11,160 nucleotides of DNA, taken from the NCBI GenBank assembly GCA_002327965.1, contig DCVB01000055.1, positions 26,598 to 37,757 on the forward strand. The letters run 5' to 3'. The translations under genes were made by a program, and so were the position numbers. Position 1 is the first letter of the stretch; each line of letters begins with the position of its first letter. This DNA is from Candidatus Aminicenantes bacterium UBA2199. Its GTDB lineage: Bacteria; Acidobacteriota; Aminicenantia; UBA2199. This document shows, piece after piece, positions 4,774 through 10,553 of the stretch. Under the pieces are notes generated by a model. The model was not told where the DNA came from. It saw only the letters and a list, made by a program, of their open reading frames with translations, and searched no databases.

Positions 4774-6936
4774 ATGAAACACATACTGACCGTCGTCGTC
4801 CTGCTGATCACCCTCGTTGCCATGCTCCCTGGCGAGGAGGGCATGTACCCGCTGAGCGAGATCCACAAGCTCGACCTCAAGGAGCGCGGCTTCGAGATCG
4901 AGCCCGCCGAGCTGTACAACCCCAGCGGCGTCAGCCTGGTCGACGGCATCATCAACCTGGGCGGCTGCACGGCCAGCTTCATCTCGCCCGACGGGCTGAT
5001 CCTGACCAACTACCACTGCGCCTTTGGCGCCATCCAGTCGCTGACCAGCACCGAGAACGACTACCTGCGCGACGGCTTCTATGCCAACGCCGCCGTCGGC
5101 GAGCTGCCGGCCCCGCGCTATACCGCGCGGCTGATCGAATCCTACCGCGACGTTTCGCGCCAGGTCCTCTCCGTGGTCAGCGGCCGCATGGGCCACGCCG
5201 AGCGCAGCAAGGCCATCGAGGAGAAGATCAAGCGCATGGTCGTCGACGTCGAGAAGGCCAACCCCGGGCGGCGGGCCGAGATCGCCGAGATGTTCCGCGG
5301 CAAGACCTACGTGCTGTTCGTCTACGCCAACATCAAGGACGTGCGCCTGGTCTACGCTCCGCCGCGCGCCATCGGCGAGTTCGGCGGCGAGGTCGACAAC
5401 TGGGCCTGGCCGCGTCACACCGGCGATTTCGCCCTGCTGCGCGCCTACGTCGCCCCCGACGGCTCGTTCGCCGACCACTCGCCGCGGAACGTCCCTTACC
5501 GCCCCAGGAAATACTTCCAGGTGTCGACCGCCGGCGTCCAGGAGGGGGATTTCGTCTTCGCCCTCGGCTATCCCGGCAGCACCCACCGCCACAAGTCGTC
5601 GCACTACCTGGCCTGGGAGGAGGAGGTGAGCCTGCCGGCCGCCGTCGATCTCGGCCGCTGGATCATCGCCCTCAAGGAGAAGATGAGCGAGACGGGCCGC
5701 GAGACGGCCATCAAGCTCGCCGCCTCGCTGCAGTCATTGTGGAACTACGTCAAGCGCAGCGAGGGCCAGCTCAAGGGGCTGAAGAACCTGAAACTGGCGG
5801 AGCGGCGCCGGGAGCAGGAGGCCGAGCTGCAGCGCTTCATCAACGCCGATCCCAAGCGCAAAAAGAAATATGGCGACCTGTTCGCCGGTCTCGACCGTGC
5901 CTACGCCGACATGCGCCGGCGTGCGCCCCGCGACACGGCCCTGGACAATCTGGTCAGCCGGCGCTACTCGATGATCATGGGCAACGCCTTCGCCATCTGC
6001 GAGGCCTCGGTCGAGCGCGCCAAGAAGGACACGCAGCGCGAGGCGGCCTTCATGGACCGCAACTTCGAGCGCACCGAGAAGCAGATGACCCTGGCCCTGC
6101 GCAATTACTACGAGCCGGCCGAAAAGGCGGTGCTCGGGGAACTGCTGCGCCGGGCCGCCGCCCTGCCCGAGGGGGAGGCCATCGCCGCCGTCCGCGACCT
6201 GGCCGGCCAGGGTGACCACGAAAAAAACCTGGCGGAATTCCTGGAAAAGGCCTTCGCCAGGACGCAGTTGAAGGACCCGGCCGTGGTCAGCGCCTGGCTG
6301 CGTAAAACCAATCTCGAATTGCGCGCCCTGGACGATCCTTTCATCCTCCTGGGCCTGGCCCTCTATCCCGACTACCGCGAGATGCGCGAGGCCGGCAAGC
6401 GTGAAAAAGGCCTTCTCGACCCGCTGCTGGCGCAGCTGGTCGACGCCAAGAAGGAACAGCAGGGGACCGAGTTCATCCCCGACGCCAACAGCACCCTGCG
6501 CCTCACCTACGGCCGCGTCCGCGGCTACTCCCCCGCCGATGCCGTCCACATGCAGCCTTTCACCACCCTGGGCGGCATCGTCGAAAAGACGGTTGCCAAC
6601 CCGGGAGCGGAAAATTTCAGCGCCCCGCAGAGGCTCCTCGACCTGTCCGCGGCCAAGGCCCATGGCGCCTACGCCCACCCCGCCCTCGGCGACGTCCCGG
6701 TGGCCATGCTCTACGACATGGACACGACGGGGGGCAACTCGGGCTCGCCGGTGTTCAACGCCCGCGGCGAGCTCATCGGCCTGAACTTCGACCGCGTCTA
6801 CGAGGCGACGATCAACGACTTCGCCTGGGACCCGTCCTACAGCCGCTCCATCGGCGTCGACGCCCGCTTCATCCTCTGGTCGTTGGACCAGTTCAGCAAT
6901 GCCAAAAGGCTGCTGCAGGAAATGGGAGTGAAATAA
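4774..6936 (+). CDS. dpp11: S46 family dipeptidyl-peptidase, DPP11-type (Asp/Glu-specific)
   Basis: A 720-residue exported serine peptidase, the normal length for bacterial DPP7/DPP11. Residues 1 to about 20 form a signal peptide. The chymotrypsin-like catalytic triad is visible: His81 in TNYHCAFGAIQ, Asp218 in WPRHTGDFALLRAY, and Ser656 in TGGNSGSPV. The helical domain typical of S46 lies between about 290 and 560 (charged, alpha-rich, e.g. the LAERRREQEAELQRF region). NFDRVYE places Arg674 eighteen residues after the catalytic serine. In Porphyromonas gingivalis DPP11, Arg673 is likewise 18 residues after Ser655 and selects acidic P1 residues, whereas DPP7 has Gly there. I therefore expect removal of Xaa-Asp and Xaa-Glu dipeptides in the periplasm. 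Substrate use is inferred from that single residue. It is separated from the PurF paralogue by a terminator-like hairpin, so operon membership is doubtful. Confidence 0.93.
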   Translation: MKHILTVVVLLITLVAMLPGEEGMYPLSEIHKLDLKERGFEIEPAELYNPSGVSLVDGIINLGGCTASFISPDGLILTNYHCAFGAIQSLTSTENDYLRDGFYANAAVGELPAPRYTARLIESYRDVSRQVLSVVSGRMGHAERSKAIEEKIKRMVVDVEKANPGRRAEIAEMFRGKTYVLFVYANIKDVRLVYAPPRAIGEFGGEVDNWAWPRHTGDFALLRAYVAPDGSFADHSPRNVPYRPRKYFQVSTAGVQEGDFVFALGYPGSTHRHKSSHYLAWEEEVSLPAAVDLGRWIIALKEKMSETGRETAIKLAASLQSLWNYVKRSEGQLKGLKNLKLAERRREQEAELQRFINADPKRKKKYGDLFAGLDRAYADMRRRAPRDTALDNLVSRRYSMIMGNAFAICEASVERAKKDTQREAAFMDRNFERTEKQMTLALRNYYEPAEKAVLGELLRRAAALPEGEAIAAVRDLAGQGDHEKNLAEFLEKAFARTQLKDPAVVSAWLRKTNLELRALDDPFILLGLALYPDYREMREAGKREKGLLDPLLAQLVDAKKEQQGTEFIPDANSTLRLTYGRVRGYSPADAVHMQPFTTLGGIVEKTVANPGAENFSAPQRLLDLSAAKAHGAYAHPALGDVPVAMLYDMDTTGGNSGSPVFNARGELIGLNFDRVYEATINDFAWDPSYSRSIGVDARFILWSLDQFSNAKRLLQEMGVK

Positions 6937-6945
6937 AAGGAAAGA

Positions 6946-7169
6946 GTTCGATGTTCGAAGTTCGACGTTCGATGTTGAAAGAAAAGAAACTTATCGGAAA
7001 TCTATGAATTTTCTTTTCCGAAAACGTCGAACTCTGAACCTCGGACCTCAAAATCCTTTGATCAATGAATTTTCCTCTCTGAAAACTTCGAAAGTCGAAC
7101 ATCGAACCCCTTGAGATCGCCAAATTTTCTTTTCCGAAAACCTCGAACTTCGAACATCGAACGTCGAAC
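6946..7169. repeat. GTTCGAN / NTCGAAC heptamer arrays with 55-61 bp tandem units
   Basis: This fills the spacer between two convergent genes. Left array 6946-6980: four GTTCGAN heptamers (last base T, A, C, T) plus a decayed fifth. Right array 7142-7169: four NTCGAAC heptamers whose first base is C, T, A and G in turn. The arrays are reverse complements. Between them are three decayed tandem units starting near 7006, 7067 and 7122, each made of RAATTTTCYTYTCYGAAAA followed by TCGAAC-like heptamers. The right array stops exactly at the stop codon of the glycosyltransferase. A long stem across this spacer might stop transcripts from both sides, but no clean T-tract is seen. Confidence 0.8.
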
Positions 7170-8030
7170 CTATTTCTTCAATAACTCAAGGATCTGACCT
7201 GCCGCCTCTCTTTGATCCTCGTCCCTGCTCCGCGACAACTTCCAGCGATACTTCAACGCCAGGTAGAGCTTGAGCGCCGCCAGCTGCCACTTGGGCAGGT
7301 GCTTCCTGTAGACGTGCAATTGGCTGCGGCGGTATTCGACGGCGGTGCGCGCCGGGATGGCGCTGACGCTGGCGCCGCCGAGATGGACGATGCGCGCGGG
7401 CGGGAAAAAGAACACCCGCCTGCCCTGACTCCGCAGCCGGGCGCAGAGCTCGCTGTCGTCGAAATAGAGGAAGATCCCCTCGTCGAAGACATTGCCGCCC
7501 TGAAAATATTCGCGCCGAGTGAGCAGGCAGCAGCCGCTGACCCAGCCCACCTCGCGCGTCTTCAGCGTACGGGTGTCGACCTGCCTGGAAGCGGGCGTGG
7601 CCCACGCCTTCTGCCGGAACTCGGAGAACAGGGACAAAGGGGCGCCGTAGGAAAGCTGGAACGAACCGTCGGGGTTGAGCACCAGCGGCCCGACCGCCCC
7701 GGACCGCGGCTCGCTGTCGGCGAACCCGACCAGGAGCGCGAAAGTGTCGGGATAGACCCGGGTGTCGCTGTTGAGGAAGAGCAGGTACTCGCCCCCGGCG
7801 ATCTCCGCCGCGCGGTTGTTGGCGCGGGTGAAGCCCAGGTTCTCGTTGTTGCGCAGGACGCGGATCCTGCCTTCGAAAGGCTTCAGCTTGGCCTCGGCAT
7901 CCGCCGCGGCGTTGTCCACGACGATGACCTCGAAAGCAAAGGGCGCCTGGCTGGCAAGGGCAGATCCCAGGGCGTTACGGATGACCTCCGCCTTCTCGTG
8001 GCTGATGACCAGGATGACCGAGAGCTTCAT
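7170..8030 (-). CDS. family 2 glycosyltransferase (rhamnosyltransferase-like)
   Basis: A 286-residue GT-A fold, inverting sugar transferase of GT2, similar in layout to dTDP-rhamnosyltransferases of the WbbL type; the sugar and acceptor are not readable from sequence. Visible: N-terminal LSVILVIS strand, VDN at 38-40 (nucleotide binding), NLGFTRANN (64-72), NSD at 87-89 in the DxD position, GWVSGCCLL (162-170), and FDEGIFLYFDDSELC (182-196), which carries the likely catalytic acidic residue. IVHLGGAS lies at 214-221. The C-terminus is basic and helical (about 240-286) and may touch the membrane; no transmembrane helix is clear. It starts 24 bases after the tdh stop on the same strand and has no strong ribosome site of its own, so it is probably co-transcribed with tdh. 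A role in surface polysaccharide or glycoprotein synthesis is inferred. Confidence 0.88.
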   Translation of the reverse strand: MKLSVILVISHEKAEVIRNALGSALASQAPFAFEVIVVDNAAADAEAKLKPFEGRIRVLRNNENLGFTRANNRAAEIAGGEYLLFLNSDTRVYPDTFALLVGFADSEPRSGAVGPLVLNPDGSFQLSYGAPLSLFSEFRQKAWATPASRQVDTRTLKTREVGWVSGCCLLTRREYFQGGNVFDEGIFLYFDDSELCARLRSQGRRVFFFPPARIVHLGGASVSAIPARTAVEYRRSQLHVYRKHLPKWQLAALKLYLALKYRWKLSRSRDEDQREAAGQILELLKK

Positions 8031-8054
8031 CGGCGCGGCGGTCGGCGGGTCGGC

Positions 8055-9092
8055 CTATTCCAGGATGATCTTGCCGGCGTTGCCGGAAAGCCCGATCTCG
8101 AAAGCCCTGGCGAAATCCGCCATCTTGAAGCGGTGGGTGATCAGCGGCGCCAGGTCGACCTTGCCCGAGACCAGCAGGGCGTCCATCTGGTACCAGGTGT
8201 CGTACATGCGCCGGCCGTTGATGCCCTGGACGGTGATGCCGGGGAAGATGACGTCCCTGGCCAGGTCGAGGCTGAGCGGCTTGGCCGGGATGCCCAGCAG
8301 CGAATAGCGGCCGTTCTTGCGGATGGAGCGGAACCCCTCAGCGATGGCCGCCGGGTGGCCCGACATCTCCAGCACCACGTCGACACCCTGCCCGTCGGTC
8401 GCGGCGTGGACGATCTCCTCCACGTTCTCCCGGGAAGGATCGATGACGCGGTCGGCGCCCATTTTTTTGGCCAGCTCCTGGCGGAAGGACATCACCTCGC
8501 TGACCAGGACCAGCGAGGCTCCGGCCGCCTTGCACACCGGGATGGCGGCGATGCCGATGGGCCCGCCGCCCAGGATGAGGAACGTCTTGCCCACGGTGGC
8601 CCCGGCCATGACCGTGTGCACGGCGTTGCCGAAGGGGTCGTAGATCGCCGCCCACTCCGGGTCGATGCCCTTGGGCACGCGCCAGAGGTTGGACTCGGGC
8701 ACGGCGATGAAGTCGGCGAAACAGCCGTCGCCGTCGACGCCGAGGATGACCACGTTCTCGCAGAGGTGGGCGTTGCCGGTGCGGCATTGAAAACACTGAT
8801 GGCAGACCACGTGCATCTCGGCGGTCACCAGCTCCCCCACCTTGTAGTGGCGCACGTCGGCGCCGGCCTCGACGATCTCGCCGTAGAACTCGTGCCCGGT
8901 GGTGACCGGCGGCTTGATGCGGTTCTGCGACCACTCGTCCCATTTGTAGATGTGCAGGTCGGTGCCGCAGATGGCCCGCTTGCGGACCTGTATCAGCACT
9001 TCATTGCCTTTGATGGCGGGAATGGGGACCTGCTGCATCTCCAGCCCCGGTCCGGGCTTCATCTTGCGCAGGGCGTTCATATTGCCTTTCAT
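8055..9092 (-). CDS. tdh: L-threonine 3-dehydrogenase
   Basis: A 345-residue zinc-dependent medium-chain dehydrogenase that oxidises L-threonine with NAD+ to 2-amino-3-oxobutyrate in the cytoplasm. Its product is normally taken by Kbl to glycine and acetyl-CoA. Catalytic zinc ligands and neighbours are present: Cys42 in ICGTDLHIY, His67-Glu68 in TGHEF, and Asp152 in YDPFGNAVHT, each four residues later than in the Escherichia coli enzyme as I recall it. The structural zinc set is C97, C100, C103 and C111. The Rossmann motif GGGPIG spans 175-180, and Glu199 after the second strand favours NAD over NADP. YDPFGNAVHT and NGRRMYDTWYQM are characteristic of Tdh. The start at 9092 is supported by AAGGAG 10 bases upstream. 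No kbl gene lies in the window, which is unusual because tdh and kbl are often adjacent. Confidence 0.96.
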   Translation of the reverse strand: MKGNMNALRKMKPGPGLEMQQVPIPAIKGNEVLIQVRKRAICGTDLHIYKWDEWSQNRIKPPVTTGHEFYGEIVEAGADVRHYKVGELVTAEMHVVCHQCFQCRTGNAHLCENVVILGVDGDGCFADFIAVPESNLWRVPKGIDPEWAAIYDPFGNAVHTVMAGATVGKTFLILGGGPIGIAAIPVCKAAGASLVLVSEVMSFRQELAKKMGADRVIDPSRENVEEIVHAATDGQGVDVVLEMSGHPAAIAEGFRSIRKNGRYSLLGIPAKPLSLDLARDVIFPGITVQGINGRRMYDTWYQMDALLVSGKVDLAPLITHRFKMADFARAFEIGLSGNAGKIILE

Positions 9093-9122
9093 AGTAGGGA
9101 TTCTCCTTATGTCGAAGATGCC

Positions 9123-9151
9123 ATTCTAGTATGATCGGCGGGGTTTGGCAA
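9123..9151 (-). promoter_or_regulatory. tdh: sigma70-like promoter for tdh and the glycosyltransferase
   Basis: On the minus strand TTGCCA (9146-9151, 5 of 6) and TAGAAT (9123-9128, 5 of 6) are spaced by exactly 17 bases. The start would be near 9116, giving a leader of about 24 bases with AAGGAG. Its -35 sequence and geometry are the same as for the aldehyde dehydrogenase promoter. Confidence 0.65.
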
Positions 9152-9169
9152 GTGGCCGGGTTGGGGGAG

Positions 9170-9225
9170 GTTCCACGTTCCAGGTTCCACGTTCCATGTT
9201 CCAGGTTCCACGTTCCATGTTCCAC
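9170..9225. repeat. GTTCCAN heptamer array, eight copies
   Basis: Eight head-to-tail heptamers, all GTTCCA plus one variable base (C, G, C, T, G, C, T, C in order). The first six bases are invariant in every copy. It lies between the tdh promoter and the promoter of the gene at 9284. No inverted partner is visible nearby, unlike the other heptamer families of the window. Confidence 0.9.
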
Positions 9226-9249
9226 GTTTGTGCAAGAAGCATCATGAAG

Positions 9250-9277
9250 TTGCATTTGGCTTGTTCTTGGATATAAT
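9250..9277 (+). promoter_or_regulatory. possible promoter giving a leaderless transcript
   Basis: A perfect TATAAT (9272-9277) ends 6 bases before the ATG at 9284. A weak -35 (TTGCAT, 9250-9255, 3 of 6) precedes it by 16 bases. With normal spacing transcription would start at or next to the A of the ATG. No Shine-Dalgarno sequence is visible upstream, which agrees with leaderless translation. Confidence 0.5.
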
Positions 9278-9283
9278 ACATCC

Positions 9284-10105
9284 ATGAAAAAGTCCGTCAT
9301 TCTATGGCTCCTTGCACTGCTGCTAACGCTTCTTCTGGCCGTTTACCAGCGCCTGAGCGGCCCGACCCACCCGCTGAAAGGGACCGAGGGGCTGGGTGAC
9401 GCCCGCGTCACCTACAAGCTCCACCGCAGCTGGACCAGCCACCGGCCGCTGCCGGTCCGGGTGACCGGCGACGGCCTGGTCTCCATGCGCCTGCACCACC
9501 GCCGCTTCCCCCTGATCGAAGGCGAGGAGTGGACCCCGGTGACGATGCGCACGCGCGAAGGGGCCTTTGAGGCCGAAGTCCCGGGCCAGCCGGCCGCAGG
9601 CAAGGTGGCCTACCGCATCGAGGCGGTCACGGCGGCGGGGAGCGCCTGGCTGAACAACGGCCGGCCGGTCGTCGCCCGCTTCAAGGACGAGGTCCCGGCC
9701 TGGATCCTGATCCTGCACGTCCTGTTCATGTTCACCGGCCTGCTGCTGGCTTTCCGCACCGGCCTGGGAGCGCTTCTGGGAGACGCGACCTGGCGAAAGC
9801 TTCTGCCCTGGACCCTGGCGGTGACGGCGGTCGGCGGGCTGTTCCTGGGGCCGCTGGTGCAAAAATACGCCTTCGGCGCCTTCTGGACCGGCTTCCCCTT
9901 GGGCAGCGACCTGACCGACAGCAAGACATTGTTCGTTGTCCTGATCTGGCTTGCTGCTTTGTTCCTCAAGAGAAAGAGCCGCTTCTGGGTGGTGGCAGCG
10001 ACCCTGCTGATGGTGGCGGTCTATCTGATCCCCCATTCCATGCTGGGATCGGAATTGGACTACAAGACGGGAAAGGTCGAAACAGCCAAAAAGATTCGCG
10101 ACTAG
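9284..10105 (+). CDS. five-helix membrane protein of unknown function
   Basis: A 273-residue integral membrane protein that I do not recognise by function. Residues 4-21 form an N-terminal anchor or uncleaved signal. Residues about 25-135 are an extracytoplasmic, beta-rich domain (VTYKLHRSW, LPVRVTG, KVAYRIEAV) that could be an immunoglobulin-like or Fn3-like sandwich. Four hydrophobic segments follow (about 138-157, 173-194, 215-229, 233-250). The last one runs into IPHSMLGSELDY (249-260), which I recall as a conserved tail in uncharacterised proteins of this shape. The C-terminus is short and basic. The ATG at 9284 is the only one between the in-frame stop at 9245 and residue 68. No ribosome site precedes it, and it may be translated from a leaderless mRNA. 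It is divergent from tdh and has no operon partner. No catalytic motif is evident. Confidence 0.82.
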   Translation: MKKSVILWLLALLLTLLLAVYQRLSGPTHPLKGTEGLGDARVTYKLHRSWTSHRPLPVRVTGDGLVSMRLHHRRFPLIEGEEWTPVTMRTREGAFEAEVPGQPAAGKVAYRIEAVTAAGSAWLNNGRPVVARFKDEVPAWILILHVLFMFTGLLLAFRTGLGALLGDATWRKLLPWTLAVTAVGGLFLGPLVQKYAFGAFWTGFPLGSDLTDSKTLFVVLIWLAALFLKRKSRFWVVAATLLMVAVYLIPHSMLGSELDYKTGKVETAKKIRD

Positions 10106-10109
10106 AACC

Positions 10110-10517
10110 CGGTTCACGGTATCGAAGTGCGTTGGACGGAGAGAAGATGCAATGGTAAGACTAAAATTCCAAATCACAAATTCCAAATCCCAAATAAGCA
10201 CCAAATTCCAATTACCAAAACGAAAACTAAGGCAGGTGTCAGTGTCAGTGACAGTGTCAGCAAGAGCCTTGGAAAAAAGCTCTTTTTCTTTCGCTTCAAC
10301 GTTTCAACGCTGCAACACTTCAACGATTTCTGTTCCATTGACTCTTCAATTCATCATCGGGTTCTGGATCTTCGTTTGGGTCAATGTCCCCGCCAGGGGA
10401 TTTGAATTTGGAATTTGGGATTTGTTTGGAATTTGGTGCTTGGGATTTAGAATTTAATTCTTCCGATTCCTTCTTTTCTGACCGTCAACCGTATACCGTC
10501 TGCCGTCAACCGATTTC
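10110..10517. repeat. composite inverted-repeat element, copy 3 (core flipped)
   Basis: This fills the 448-base spacer between convergent genes. Order: two CGGTTCA-type heptamers 10110-10123 (end B), AGAGAAGATGCAATGG spacer, AATTCCA-type array about 10164-10215, core about 10218-10390, GGAATTTGG-type array about 10398-10455, CTTCCGATTCCTTC spacer, CCGTCAA-type heptamers 10482-10512 and the CCGATTTC boundary (end A). The core carries four GTGTCA-type hexamers (10236-10259), the hairpin (10262-10284) and four NNNCAAC-type octamers such as GTTTCAAC (10293-10324). End order is B-A as in copy 2, but the core runs in the opposite direction. It also has about 30 extra bases near 10335-10365. Confidence 0.85.
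10262..10290 (+). terminator. terminator-like hairpin in the element core
   Basis: AAGAGC (10262-10267) pairs with GCTCTT (10279-10284), followed by a T-rich run TTTCTT to 10290. It lies about 155 bases after the stop of the membrane protein gene and points the right way to end its transcript before the convergent flavoprotein gene. Confidence 0.5.
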
Positions 10518-10553
10518 AATTAATGGCCGTTCCCGTCCGCCAAGCACCTGATA

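Noticed and set aside
5734..6678. Long minus-strand open frames opposite the S46 peptidase (also 4756-5604)
   Set aside because: The plus-strand frame contains the complete catalytic triad and full family length; the opposite frames have low-complexity composition.
7212..9134. A 640-codon open frame on the plus strand covering both tdh and the glycosyltransferase
   Set aside because: It is antisense to two well-recognised genes. Its translation is rich in Gly, Asp, Val, Ala and His with no domain pattern, as expected for an antisense frame of GC-rich codons.
9170..9225. CRISPR array
   Set aside because: Units are 7 bases, head to tail, with no spacers; no cas genes are nearby. The same holds for the other arrays.
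10236..10330. Riboswitch or other known structured RNA in the element core
   Set aside because: The only clear helix is a 6-bp terminator-like stem; the rest is simple hexamer and octamer repetition with no recognised aptamer core.
10127..10457. Short open frames within the 10110-10517 spacer
   Set aside because: They consist of period-7 peptides from the element arms and have no ribosome site.
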